From positions 117,108 through 181,107 of the forward strand of contig CAWCTB010000046.1 in NCBI GenBank assembly GCA_963798275.1: DNA of 64,000 bases, given 5' to 3'. Each line of letters starts with the position of its first letter. The stretch's first letter is position 1. This DNA comes from CAWCTB01 sp963798275 (GTDB lineage: Bacteria > Acidobacteriota > Terriglobia > Terriglobales > Acidobacteriaceae). This document shows positions 51,795 to 61,693 of this stretch, in pieces. The notes under the pieces were generated by a model. That model saw only the letters and a program-made list of their open reading frames with translations, had not been told where the DNA came from and made no database searches. The translations under genes and the position numbers were made by a program.

Positions 51795-51821
51795 GGCTCC
51801 CGAAAACCGGGAGCCTTTTTT
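51795..51821 (+). terminator. Rho-independent terminator after cytochrome gene
   Basis: ggctcccg-aaaac-cgggagcc followed by six T. Textbook hairpin plus T run; the only one of this form in the window. Confidence 0.9.
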
Positions 51822-52281
51822 CCGGTGTTTCGCTCAAATGCGCAAGAGTCGTGCGCGATTGCGAACCGACCAGTTCTGCAGCGTATCGAGGCCTCTGCCA
51901 GACGCAATGCAGAGTTGAGAAGCCCTGAAAGCGTCCCCGGGTCGAGACACGGGAGTTGGATGCTTGCAAAAAGAATGATCAAGCTACATTCACAATACCC
52001 CATGCGCATTGCAAATTGCCCGCAAGTTACGCTACACTCAAGCAACTTGCCCCATGACCCAGCTCGCACAATTCGCCAGTTGGCTAGTCTCGATTCGATG
52101 TAGGCGGACTTGTCGAACTGGCGTTTGCATCGGTTGGCGACCTGTTCCTTCGCCTGAATCACAGTCGTTGATAGGTCTCCCTCGGCGATTGTTGGGGTCG
52201 GCTTAGCAAACCCTCCACAGCTCAAGCAAGAAAACCACATAGCCGATGAAAGCCGGCAGGGATTGTTTTTCACCGAGAGTG
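51822..52281. promoter_or_regulatory. Leader region of the sulfate-assimilation operon
   Basis: About 460 bases with no gene I can support. An inverted repeat gcaagtt (52022-52028) and aacttgc (52044-52050) with 15 bases between could be an operator. No clear S-adenosylmethionine riboswitch fold was recognised. The promoter for cysD should be here. Confidence 0.35.
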
Positions 52282-53190
52282 ATGAAGCTGAATGGCCAAC
52301 TCGATCACCTGAAGGCGCTGGAAGCGGAGAGCATTTATATTCTGCGTGAGGCGGCCGCGGAATTTGCCAAGCCCGTCATGCTCTACTCCATTGGCAAGGA
52401 CTCCTCGGTCATGCTGCGCCTGGCGCAAAAGGCCTTCCATCCCGGCAAGATCCCGTTCCCGCTGTTGCACATCGACACCAGCTACAAGTTTCCTGAGATG
52501 ATCGAGTTTCGCGACTCCTATACTCGCCAGATCGGGGCGGAACTCATCGTTCACACCAATCGCAAGGCCTTGGACGATGGCGCGACTCCTTATGCGCTCG
52601 GAACCCAGAAATGCTGCGGGTTCTTGAAGACCCGCGCCTTGCTGGATGCCCTGGCGGAAGGTGGATTTGATGCGGCGTTTGGCGGGGCACGCCGGGATGA
52701 AGAGAAATCGCGGGCCAAAGAACGCGTCTATTCCTTCCGCGATTCCCTGGGGCAGTGGGACCCGAAAAACCAGCGGCCTGAACTGTGGGGCTTGTACAAC
52801 AGCCGGCACCACAAGGGCGAGAGCATCCGTGTGTTTCCGCTGTCGAATTGGAGCGAACTCGACGTATGGCTTTACATCCATGTCGAGAGTATTCCCATCG
52901 TTCCGCTGTATTTCGCGAAGGAACGCGAGGTCGTCGTGCGCGATGATGCCATCTTGCTGATCCAGAGCATCGTGCGCCTGTTGCCGGGCGAGAAACCCAC
53001 GACTCTGATGTGTCGCATGCGCTCTCTGGGCTGTGTGCCGTGCAGCGGAGCCATTCGATCGAACGCCGACACGGTTCCCGCGATCATCGAAGAGATGCTG
53101 TCGTTCCGCCGCTCCGAACGCGAAAACCGTGCTATTGATCACGATGAAGAGGGTTCGATGGAGCTGAAGAAGCGCGAGGGCTACTTCTGA
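52282..53190 (+). CDS. cysD: Sulfate adenylyltransferase subunit 2
   Basis: About 302 residues. LKALEAESIYILREAAAEFA begins the family. The ATP-binding PP-loop is MLYSIGKDSSVMLRLAQKAF. GGARRDEEKSRAKERVYSFR and KGESIRVFPLSNWSELDVWL are conserved, and the end is ELKKREGYF. With CysN it makes adenosine-5'-phosphosulfate (APS) from sulfate and ATP. Start ATG 52282 fits the family; an in-frame ATG at 52246 is less likely. Its stop overlaps the cysN start (TGATG at 53188-53192), so they are co-translated. Confidence 0.95.
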   Translation: MKLNGQLDHLKALEAESIYILREAAAEFAKPVMLYSIGKDSSVMLRLAQKAFHPGKIPFPLLHIDTSYKFPEMIEFRDSYTRQIGAELIVHTNRKALDDGATPYALGTQKCCGFLKTRALLDALAEGGFDAAFGGARRDEEKSRAKERVYSFRDSLGQWDPKNQRPELWGLYNSRHHKGESIRVFPLSNWSELDVWLYIHVESIPIVPLYFAKEREVVVRDDAILLIQSIVRLLPGEKPTTLMCRMRSLGCVPCSGAIRSNADTVPAIIEEMLSFRRSERENRAIDHDEEGSMELKKREGYF

Positions 53191-54918
53191 TGGGCGCGCC
53201 CGGAGTACAACTCGATTCGGCGTTGAGCGAAATCCTACATCTGTTCCCGTCGCATTCTGAGGTCTTGCGCTTCACCACCGCCGGCAGCGTAGATGACGGC
53301 AAATCCACCCTCATCGGCCGTTTATTGTACGACAGCCAGAGCGTGTACGAGGACCAGCTCTCCTCCGTTCGCAACAGCCGCATCAATCGCTCCACCGGAC
53401 CGCTGGATTTCTCCCTTCTGACCGACGGCCTGCGCGCCGAGCGCGAGCAGGGCATCACCATCGACGTCGCCTATCGTTACTTCTCCACTCCGCGCCGTAA
53501 GTTCATCATTGCCGATACTCCGGGGCATGAGCAGTACACGCGTAACATGGCAACCGGGGCGTCCACGGCGGATGCGGCGGTAGTGCTGATCGATGCCACC
53601 AAGGGCGTGCTCTCGCAATCGCGGCGCCATGCTTACATCGCGAGTTTGCTCGGCATCCGGCACGTGGTTGGAGCGGTCAACAAGATGGACATCGTCGGAT
53701 ACTCGCAGCAGGTATTCGACCGCATTGCGCACGACTTCCTGGCTCTGGCGGAAAAGCTTGGCCTGGCTGATGTCTATCCCGTTCCGGTCAGCGCACTCGA
53801 AGGCGACAACGTGGTGCGCCGCAGCGAACGCATGCCATGGTTCGATGGACCGGCTCTGCTCGAATACCTCGAGCAGCTCAAAGTTCACGACACCGAGAGC
53901 TCGCGGCCGGCGCGTTTCCCGGTGCAGTACGTAATTCGTCCGGACTCCGGCTTCCGAGGCTTTGCAGGACAGGTTGCCTCCGGCACTTTTCGCCCTGGGC
54001 AGGCCGTCGTCGCATTGCCCTCCGGTATCCAGACACGAGTGAAGTCGATCGTCACCTTCGACGGAGACGCAGACGCGGCTGCGGCCGGCAGCGCGGTCAC
54101 CCTTACATTGGAAAACGAGGTCGACATCAGTCGAGGCGATCTTCTGGCCGCTGAAGGTAACTTGCCGTCAGTATCGCGCAGGTTTGCTGCGTCGATGGTT
54201 TGGCTGCACCCCACTGAACTCGACCAGCACAAACTGTACCTGCTGAAACACACGACGCGGGTGGTCCGGGCACGAGTGACGCGCGTCTGTCATCGTGTGG
54301 ATGTCGATTCGCTGGCCAAACTCGAAGCCCACTCGCTCCGCATGAACGATATCGCCTCGGTCGAAGTTGAGACAACGTTGCCCCTGTTCTTCGACGTCTA
54401 CCGCGAGATCAGGAGCATGGGCAGTTTCATCCTGATCGATCCGTTAACCAACGCCACCGTCGCCGCCGGCATGATTGAAGGAGCACTGCAGAGCGAAGGG
54501 CTGTTCCCGGCGCAAGGTGTGGGCGATCCAGTCGTTCCCGTGTCCCCGGAAGAGCGCGCCTGTCCGCTTCGGGCATCCCGCCGCATTGGTCTGGGCTGAG
54601 GGTGACCGGCGATGCGCTCAACTGATCGAACGCCGGCTGTTTGCGGACGGCTGGTTGGTCCACCTGATGAACACTTCCGATTACCAGACGCAAGATCTGA
54701 TTCCAGTGGTTCGGGCTTTTCACTCTGCGGGAATTGTAGTTGTGCTGTTGACCGACGCCAGCACCGCAAACCGGGAACAACTTCGTGAACTGGTCGGGCC
54801 TTCCGCGTTCTTCGAAGCCGGACCAAGTGCAGATCAGGCGGCGGACGTGGCAAATGAGCTAATGGAACGGCTCACAATCTGGCGGGAAAACGCTGCGCTT
54901 AAAACAAGGGGTGCTTGA
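53190..54918 (+). CDS. cysN: Sulfate adenylyltransferase subunit 1 with degenerate APS-kinase-like tail (one apparent frameshift)
   Basis: A GTPase that drives APS synthesis with CysD. Motifs: G1 TTAGSVDDGKSTLIGRLLYD, the effector-region run REQGITIDVAYRYFS, G3 DTPGHEQYTRNMATG and G4 NKMD, then beta-barrel domains. The frame breaks near 54560; dropping one base gives PEERAVRFGHPAALVWAEGD and opens a further 115 residues. That tail aligns with CysC (APS kinase) yet has no GxxGxGKS P-loop (AEGDRRCAQLIERRLFADGW) and keeps only the later core (GIVVVLLTDASTANREQLRE). It is probably a non-catalytic remnant. The span is one over a multiple of three. It overlaps cysH by one base. Confidence 0.9.
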
Positions 54919-55613
54919 TGAGCCAGCAGCTAACAGCGGAGCAGTACGAGACCATGGATGCCGGAGATGTGATGGATCGCCTCCTCGATGAAAATCGCGG
55001 AATGGTGTGCATCACCTGCAGCTTTCAGGCAGAGGACATGGTCGTGCTCGATCTGCTTCGCAAACGCCTGCCCGATGTGCCCGTCCTCTTTCTGGAGACC
55101 GGCTATCACTTTGCCCAGACCTATTCTTACCGCGATCGCATGGCTGAATTGTGGCATTTGAATCTCGTCAACGTGATGCCGGTTCAGTCGGTCACCGAGC
55201 AGGAGTCGGAGTTGGGAATCCTGTATCGCTCGGATCCGACCAGTTGCTGTCAGCGGCGCAAGGTCGAACCCCTGATGAAAGCACTGGAGCCGTTCGATCT
55301 CTGGTTTACCGGGTTGCGCCGGGAACAATCTCCTACGAGAAAGAACTTGAAGATAGTTGAAGACCACCGCCTGCCCAGCGGCAAAAGCATGTTGAAGATA
55401 AGCCCACTCGCGGCGTGGGATTGGAAGCAGGTGTGGAGTTACATCGTCGAGCACGGCATTGAGTATCTGCCGTTGTACGACGAGGGTTATCGCAGCATCG
55501 GTTGCGAGCCGTGCACCAGTGTTCCGGCAGAAGGCGCTGACCCGCGTTCTGGCCGCTGGGGCGGGAACAAGTTGGAGTGCGGCATTCATACCTTCTCGAA
55601 AAAAGCGGAATGA
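54918..55613 (+). CDS. cysH: APS reductase (assimilatory, iron-sulfur type)
   Basis: A 231-residue enzyme that reduces APS to sulfite using thioredoxin. PP-loop-like GMVCITCSFQAEDMVVLDLL, TGYHFAQTYSYRDRMA, and the four cysteines of the [4Fe-4S] cluster in TSCCQRRKVEPL and GYRSIGCEPCTSVPAEG. It ends with GRWGGNKLECGIH, the Cys nucleophile region. The cluster marks it as APS- rather than PAPS-using, which agrees with the absence of an active APS kinase here. ATG 54918 overlaps the cysN stop (TGATG). Confidence 0.95.
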   Translation: MSQQLTAEQYETMDAGDVMDRLLDENRGMVCITCSFQAEDMVVLDLLRKRLPDVPVLFLETGYHFAQTYSYRDRMAELWHLNLVNVMPVQSVTEQESELGILYRSDPTSCCQRRKVEPLMKALEPFDLWFTGLRREQSPTRKNLKIVEDHRLPSGKSMLKISPLAAWDWKQVWSYIVEHGIEYLPLYDEGYRSIGCEPCTSVPAEGADPRSGRWGGNKLECGIHTFSKKAE

Positions 55614-55649
55614 TTGAACGACACAGGAGTTCTTGCCCAAGTGTGATCT

Positions 55650-55793
55650 GTGACGAAACCTAAGTCCGACGAGACCGTTGAGAAACCCGAATTCGTGATC
55701 TGGCTGCGTCCCGGCGTCGACTGGCTCTCGCTGGGCATAGCCTTATTGCTTGGTGTGGTGTTCCGTTATGTCCACTTCCGCGTCCCTTGGTAA
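55650..55793 (+). CDS. Small membrane protein preceding the YeiH-like exporter
   Basis: A 47-residue protein from GTG 55650: KSDETVEKPEFVIWLRPGVD, then a single helix WLSLGIALLLGVVFRYVHF. Its last 26 bases overlap the exporter gene. It sits in the tight cys operon and is probably translated with the exporter. Confidence 0.5.
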   Translation: MTKPKSDETVEKPEFVIWLRPGVDWLSLGIALLLGVVFRYVHFRVPW

Positions 55794-56838
55794 GGCGTTC
55801 AGCTCGAGTCCGCTCGCGACCCTGGGTGCCTATTCGCAGGCATGGGCGCGGTATGTGCTGAAATTCGTCCCTGGACTGGCGCTGCTGGCCGCAATCGCAG
55901 CCCTGGCCCGGGTGATTGGCCGCGGGGGCCTCGACTCCTACTGCCTGGTCTACGCCATCGTCCTCGGCATCCTGATCCGCAATACAGTCGGCCTGCATCC
56001 ATGGTTTGAGGTTGGTACCCGCACCTACGAAGTGTTCTGGAAGGTAGGCATCGTCCTGCTCGGCTCGCAGATGGGCCTGCATAGCTTTTCTGAAGTGGGT
56101 GTCAGGGGTGTTGTCTTAGCCGGAGTCGAGATCGTTGCCACCATCAGCATCACCCTCTGGCTTACCCGGATCTTCAAAATCGACGGCTCTCTCCGCAAGT
56201 TGCTGGCGGTAGGCATGGCCATCTGCGGGGTCTCGGCCATCATCGCTCTCTCCAGCACCCTGCAGAGCGACGAAGAGGATACCAGCTACGCCGTCTCCGT
56301 CATTCTTTGCTTTGGACTGCTCAGCCTGACTGTGATGCCATTCCTTGGGCACCTTCTGCATCTCAGCCCGCTGCACTTTGGCCTATGGGCTGGGCTCGCC
56401 GTCAACAATACTGCAGAATCCGTAGCCACGGGTTTCACCTATTCCGAAGCAGCCGGTCACTATGCCACCATCGCCAAGCTGTGCCGGACCCTTTTCCTCG
56501 ACGCCTCCCTGCTGTACTTCGTGCATGGAATGGTTCGCGAGAAGGTGGCCGGAACTACTGTCTCCACGGCCCGGGGGTTGGTGAAACACTTCCCAAAGTT
56601 TGCCCTCGGCCTGATCGTGTTCTCGGCGCTGGCTACCTTCCATTTCTGGTCGCAGCCTGCGGTTGAAAATCTGAACCACCTTTATCGCTGGGCGTTTCTG
56701 CTGGGCTTTGCCGGCGTCGGCTTGCGAACCAGTCTTAGCCGCCTGCGCACCCGCGGCGTGAGGCCGCTCGCCTTGGCCCTCGGAGTGCAAACCATCACCG
56801 CCGGCATCATGCTGGCTTGTGTCCACCTGCTGTTCTAG
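55768..56838 (+). CDS. YeiH/UPF0324-family putative sulfate/sulfonate exporter
   Basis: A 356-residue integral membrane protein with about ten helices: FVPGLALLAAIAALARVIGR, LVYAIVLGILIRNTVGLHPW, KVGIVLLGSQMGLHSFSEVG, LLAVGMAICGVSAIIALSST and GLAVNNTAESVATGFTYSEA are typical of the conserved-hypothetical-698 (YeiH, PSE) family. Members are linked to sulfate or sulfite movement. Its place at the end of cysD-cysN-cysH supports a role in removing toxic sulfite or balancing sulfate. Start: ATG 55768; the frame is open from 55750. Confidence 0.85.
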   Translation: MSTSASLGKAFSSSPLATLGAYSQAWARYVLKFVPGLALLAAIAALARVIGRGGLDSYCLVYAIVLGILIRNTVGLHPWFEVGTRTYEVFWKVGIVLLGSQMGLHSFSEVGVRGVVLAGVEIVATISITLWLTRIFKIDGSLRKLLAVGMAICGVSAIIALSSTLQSDEEDTSYAVSVILCFGLLSLTVMPFLGHLLHLSPLHFGLWAGLAVNNTAESVATGFTYSEAAGHYATIAKLCRTLFLDASLLYFVHGMVREKVAGTTVSTARGLVKHFPKFALGLIVFSALATFHFWSQPAVENLNHLYRWAFLLGFAGVGLRTSLSRLRTRGVRPLALALGVQTITAGIMLACVHLLF

Positions 56839-57261
56839 CGTGGGGCCGGTGAGATCTTGCAATTGGGGTAGAGCGGACCGTCACGTCCGCGCACGAGTCG
56901 TTGTAAACAGTCGGGAATTGTCCTTCATGCGGCAAGCGGCAGAACTCGCGCTAGAGCGGCGTTGGCCCCTGATTGCGGCATGCGTCCTGGTGTTCCTGTT
57001 TGCCTTTCATGCCAAGACGGAGGTTTACAAGCAAGGCCTCAGACGTGCACCCCATACCGCCACCTCCTCGAAGATGTGGATGAAAATCCAACGGATACCC
57101 AAGCCTTCCCTCAATCCCAGCTTCCTCGCCAATTCACCATCCGTCCACCATCGGAACCTTACGTGGGGCCTGCTGTTCCTGCGGTCAGAGGTCGCCTCAG
57201 GCTTTGTCCCGGTCCCGCGTTTCAGCGGTTTATCACCCCCACGATTTGTTCAGGAGAGACC
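56839..57261. other. Gap with a possible small membrane protein (56928 onward)
   Basis: About 420 bases before the porin gene. From ATG 56928 the frame reads RQAAELALERRWPLIAACVL, then VFLFAFHAKTEVYKQGLRRA, a one-helix pattern seen in small acidobacterial proteins, but the continuation to 57265 does not look like protein and runs into the next gene. I do not call it a gene. An aggaga precedes the porin start. Confidence 0.35.
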
Positions 57262-59032
57262 ATGAGACAGTTATCTGCTCTGCTGCTGTTCACACTTCTT
57301 GCGACCAGCGTTTTCGGGCAAACCGACTACACCCCCTCCAAGCACAAACCCAACCCTCGGGCGAGTGCGGCCCGATCCCGTTCAAGCGAAATCCAGGAAC
57401 TGAAAGACGCGGTTGCCGCGCAGCAAAACGCGATTACCGCCCAGCAGCGGCAGATTCAGCAGTTGCAGCAGCAGATTAGCCAGGCCAGCTCGGCGGCAAG
57501 CCAGGCGCAGCGGACCGCGCAATTGGCCTTGCGCGGCGAGAAGGAAGGCGAAATCACCGCCGGCGACTTCAACACCCTGGAGCATGACGTCACCGACTTG
57601 AAAGCCGCCAATGCCGGCACCGTGGAGTCACTGACCGCAACCGAGAAGCGAGTCGGCGATCTGGAGAGCCCGGCGGCCATTCACTTCAAAGGCATCACTC
57701 TCACGCCCAGCGGCTTCCTGGCGGCGGACACGGTTTGGCGCTCGCACGCAATGTACAGTGATATTGGCACTCAGCTTAACGCTATCCCGTTCTCGGCCGC
57801 TGGTCAGGCGCGCAGCTCCGATTTCTACGGTTCTGGGCGCGCGTCGCGCTTGTCGCTGCTCGCGAAGGGTAATTGGGGCGAGACTGTTCTGACCGGCTAC
57901 GATGAAGCTGACTTCCTGGGCGTCGGCGTTGCCTCCACCAACGATCAAAGCAACAGTTACGTGCTCCGGCAGAGACAGCTCTGGAGCCAGGCTGCTTTCC
58001 ACAATGGTTGGACAGTTGCCGGGGGCCAGATGTGGAGCTTGGCGACCGAGATGAAATCCGGCCTCGACGCCTTCACCTGGCGCAGTCCGCAAGTGATCAA
58101 CACACAGTACAACGCGGGCTTCAGGGTTATTTGCGGCGAGTACCGGAGTTCGCGCGTCGGGACTACGACTTGAATGACAAAGCCTGGTTTGGCATGTCGG
58201 TGGAGAACGCGCAGACCCTACTGACCGTCTCGGGGAGCCCGGCGAACTTCCTGATCGGCGGTCCCGGTAACGGCAGCAGTGGCGGTTATAACTCTCCCTT
58301 GCCAATTACTCGGCGAACTACTCGCCTGACTTCGTTGCCAAGTTGGCATTACAACCAGGCTTCGGGCACTACGAGATCTTCGGCATGGCCAGTATCTTTC
58401 GCACCCGCATCTATCCCGATGCCACTCGCAACCACATCGTCCGCTGCCGGTGCGTTCAACGACAACACGGCAGGTGGTGGCTTCGGCGCCAACGCCCGCT
58501 GGCGCGTGGCCCAGAAGCACCTCGAAATCGGGCTTCATTTACCTGGGGGGCAATGGAATAGGCCGCTATGGCGCTGCCCAGCTCCCCGACGCGACGGTTT
58601 ATGGAGATGGTTATGAACACCTCGTCCGCTCGTATCAGGGCCTGCTTTCTCTCGAATATCACGCGCCGAAGTGGGACTTGAACCTTTACGGCGGCGGCGG
58701 AATGCACGCACCGGGGCGTTTCCTCTTTAAAGGAAAGCCCGTCGGATATGGATACGCCGTTGTTCGTAAATACAGGATGCGGCAGCGAGACACTGCCCAC
58801 TTCAGCCAACGGCTACGGGCCAGGCAGCCTGGCCAACTGCTCCGGTAATACCCGCGCAGTTTTCGAGGGTACCGCAGCGTTCTTTTACAGGTTTTACAAC
58901 GGACCCAAGGGCAGGCTTCAGTTGGGCGGCCAGTACTCCTATCTCACGCGTGATGCCTCGTCGGGCCTTGGCGGGCAGCCGGAAGCGATCAACAACATGG
59001 TCTTCAGCTCCTTCCGCTATTACCTCCCATAA
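57262..59032 (+). pseudogene. Outer-membrane porin (DcaP/OprP-like), several frameshifts
   Basis: From ATG 57262: signal peptide (ALLLFTLLATSVFG), then a long coiled coil (EIQELKDAVAAQQNAITAQQ, QQLQQQISQASSAASQAQRT) that in DcaP-like trimeric porins forms a periplasmic stalk. Then comes the beta barrel start HFKGITLTPSGFLAADTVWR. After about residue 290 the frame changes near 58120, 58300, 58430, 58540 and 58745. The pieces continue the barrel: RDYDLNDKAWFGMSVENAQT, FGHYEIFGMASIFRTRIYPD, DATVYGDGYEHLVRSYQGLL, and the end QEYSYLTRD-like GGQYSYLTRDASSGLGGQPE with terminal SSFRYYLP. The order is intact, so these are local indels, not rearrangement. Confidence 0.8.
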
Positions 59033-59183
59033 GACACCTCGGGTGGCAGCACGCGTCGGTCACCCGGATTCAACAGCGTCTACCTCTTCTGAAATTCGCC
59101 CCGCGTCCATCGTCACGAGGGCGGAACGCCGAGCGAACCGGCGCGTCCCCGCCGGCTCCGGCAAGTTGGGGTTCTTTGCGGCG

Positions 59184-60018
59184 CTACGTTCCGATCGCCG
59201 CGCCGCCGTCCACAGAAATTACCGTTCCGTGAATAAAGCTCGCCTGGTCGGAGGCAAGCCAGGCATAGGCGTTGGCTACGTCTTCGTGGGCGTTCCCCAT
59301 GCGCCCAATCGGGGTGTGCGCCACCATGGACTCGAGCACCTTTTCGGGCATTGCCTTCACCATGGCAGTAGCAATGAACCCGGGAGCGACTGCGTTCACA
59401 CGAATCTTGTTATTTGCCCAGCTCGCGCGCCCAGGTGCGAGTCTCCTCCAATGACTCCCGCCTTGGAGGCGACGTAATTGGGTCTGTCCGAAGTTTCCCC
59501 AGCAGTCCGACGACCGAGGCGGCGCACCAGAATCACTCCGCCGCCGGCCCTGATCATGTGCGGAACGACGGCGCGAGTACAAAGGAATCCACACCCTTCA
59601 GATTGACGCCGATGACGGAATCCCCACATATCGTCCGTCATCGTCGACAGCGGGCCGTTACCGTTCCACTTCACCAACTGAGCGTCACGAACGATGCCGG
59701 CATTGTTGATGAGGATGTCGATTCGGCCGGCGCTGCCCGCCACCGCGGCAGCGGCGGCCTCCACCGCGCTCGCACTGGTTTACGTCCCACCGCCTGAAAA
59801 TGCCCCTCCCCGCCGGCCCATTGGATCGCGGACTCAAGTTGGGCTGCCGCCTGATTGGAGACATCCCAGGCCGCAATGCTGCGCGCCATCTTCCGCGAAT
59901 CGCATCGCTGTGGCCCGGCCAATCCCCGCGCCCGCTCCGGTGATCCTAATGACGACCTTCCCCCCGCGAGCCGGCCTCCCTGGCCTTGCGGCGACTTCGT
60001 GAAAGGTGGTCGGATCAT
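59184..60018 (-). pseudogene. SDR-family 3-oxoacyl/acetoacetyl-CoA reductase, many frameshifts
   Basis: On the minus strand, fragments in all three frames line up in the SDR order. First ITGAGAGIGRATAMRFAED (NADP loop), then IAAWDVSNQAAAQLESAIQW and GRIDILINNAGIVRDAQLVK (NNAG). Next come FLCTRAVVPHMIRAGGGVIL, the YxxxK site NYVASKAGVIGG, VNAVAPGFIATAMVKAMPEK, and the end HGTVISVDGGAAIGT. This is a FabG/PhaB-like reductase. At least five shifts are needed, so either the gene is dead or the sequence here is poor. It lies near the PHA locus, which also has an intact-looking relative at 63302. Confidence 0.75.
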
Positions 60019-60241
60019 CGATTGGGCCGTCGAGTGACTGCGTTAAATTGGGAGTGGGTGTGGCTTCGATCGGCTGAAGAGGGCTTTCGACGGCAGAGTC
60101 TTTTCTCAGAGAGAGGCATCCTTGCCACCTGTTTGGTTGGAGTGTTTCCGGTCAAGCGCAGTTGTCGGAAGGGATTCATGTTGATGGGAACTGCAATGGG
60201 GCGGGCGCCGCCTAAGAGCGTAGTCCCTTTGCCGCGGTGCG

Positions 60242-60853
60242 TCAAAGCTGCGGCGAGGTTTGATTTTTCGGGCCTTCTTGGCCGGCTCGCTCCGGGAGAG
60301 CGCCGCTTCCCAGTTCTTCGATGCGTCTTTCGTCAGTTCGCCCACCTCGCCCCCCGCCGCACGCCGCGAATTGTTTCCCGCGCGGGCGCGTGCCTTGGGC
60401 TGCATAACCACCGGCGCGGCTGCGGAGCCTGGATGACGGAGCCTCTCCCTCGGAAGGCGGCGCCATGCGGCCGGCCATCATCTCGAAAGGGTTCACCGGC
60501 GGAGGCATGGCCCGATAGGCGTTCTGGTAGATCTCCATCATGAATTTCAGTGTAACGCAACGCGTTTTCCTGAGGTCGCTTTTGCGCCGACGCTCTCAAC
60601 GATCATCCTGTCGCAATACGTGAGCGGAAACACCGAACCGGGCGTCTTGGCGTCCTCCAGCACGATCTGCGCCAGGATCAGCCGGGTGATGTCTTCGCCG
60701 CTCGCGGCATCGACCACCTGCACGTCGTGGCCATCCCGCACCAGTTGAGCCACCTGGTCCTGGTTGATGTACTGGCTGGTCCAACGTGTTGTAAAGCCTC
60801 CGGTTCTTCGTATCTTCTTGATGATCAGAGGCTGGGGGCGGTTTACTTTTCAT
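60242..60853 (-). pseudogene. phaR: PHA synthesis repressor PhaR, several frameshifts
   Basis: Minus-strand fragments from ATG 60853 restore LIIKKIR, NRRLYNTLDQ, YINQDQVAQLVRDGHDVQVV and DAASGEDITRLILAQIVLED, the DNA-binding domain of PhaR, then TPGSVFPLTYCDRMIVESVG. The tail has MMEIYQNAYRAMPPPVNPFE, MMAGRMAPPSE and a basic end. The end may be 60242 or, in another frame (LTKDASKNWEAALSRSEPAK), 60106. PhaR senses PHA granules and represses phasin genes; here it is divergent from the phasin gene, as is usual. Confidence 0.75.
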
Positions 60854-60960
60854 TTTGGCCTTTACAAGCACGCCGGGAAGAGCCATAATAGCTTATGTTG
60901 CACTGCAGCACAAAACGCAGCAAGCAACGTAACAATACGCTATCAAGAAGGAGCAGATCC
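60854..60960. promoter_or_regulatory. Divergent phaR/phasin promoter region
   Basis: Rich in TGC/GCA steps: ttgcactgcagcacaa (60898-60913) and acgcagcaagc just after. PhaR of Paracoccus binds TGC-rich sites, so this may be its operator. A tattat-like -10 faces phaR (about 60887), and aaggag (60948-60953) is the phasin ribosome site. Confidence 0.45.
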
Positions 60961-61573
60961 ATGCCGAATACCTCTAAGTCAAGCAAGAAGGCTTCGCCAG
61001 CCAATGGCGCCGCCGCTGGGTAACTGAATTGTCGTGGACGCTTTCACTCCCCTCTACCTGAACGGTGTGGAACGGATGGCCGAGGCTGCAAAAGAACGCG
61101 CTGGACCTGGCCGCCGAGCAGACCAACGAATGGGTTGGCGCCTGGAAGAAGGCTTTTAGCTTCTTCCTGTCGCCCCCCCGACGATGATTTTCGACATCGC
61201 CGGACAGGCCGTCCAAACCTATGTCGAAACCAACAAGAGCGCCATCGATCTGGCCGTTGAGCAGAGCCATGCCGTCGTAAAGATTGGGCAAGAGGCAGCG
61301 GCCGAGGCCTATTTGCAAGATTGCCGGGGAAGCCACAGCCATCTTCAAGACATCGGTACAGCGGTCGGTGGAAGCGCAGAAGAAGGTGCTGGATTTTGCG
61401 GCGGCGCAGAACAAAGTGGTCTGTGAGACCGCCAAGAAACAGCTCGCCCCGTTGGTGCACCAGCCACGCTGGTTGTGGACACATTCCAGCGCGGAGCGGA
61501 CGCCCTGATCGAAGCGCAGAAGTCGTTTCTGGACGCTACGACTCAGTCGTTTGCGGCAGCAGCCAAAGGGTAA
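60961..61573 (+). pseudogene. Phasin (PHA granule-associated protein), several frameshifts
   Basis: From ATG 60961 with aaggag eight bases upstream, the start is PNTSKSSKKASPANGAAAG. A stop follows, and the rest is spread over frames: NGVERMAEAA, NALDLAAEQTNEWVGAWKKA, TMIFDIAGQAVQTYVETNKS, AIDLAVEQSHAVVKIGQEAA, ATAIFKTSVQRSVEAQKKVL, DFAAAQNKVVCETAKKQLAP and ALIEAQKSFLDATTQSFAAA, ending 61571-61573. The long amphipathic helices with repeated AQK/EAQK patterns are typical of phasins, which coat polyhydroxyalkanoate granules. About 204 residues. Frames suggest at least four indels. Confidence 0.7.
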
Positions 61574-61693
61574 GCCAGTGTCGAACTCGGGCGAGGCAGT
61601 CGCGAAGGATTGCGCTCTGGTGTAAGAGGGAATTGCCAGGGGTATCCTCGTGACTGTCTCAGGGTGTATTGTCTTGTTGAAAAGGAGCCGGTA

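Noticed and set aside
51822..52281. S-adenosylmethionine-type riboswitch before cysD
   Set aside because: Searching by eye for the conserved core and stem layout gave nothing convincing; only one simple inverted repeat was found.
1077..54918. Programmed +1 frameshifting as an explanation for the many single breaks
   Set aside because: The break sites share no slippery sequence, stop-codon context or downstream structure, and the affected genes are unrelated.
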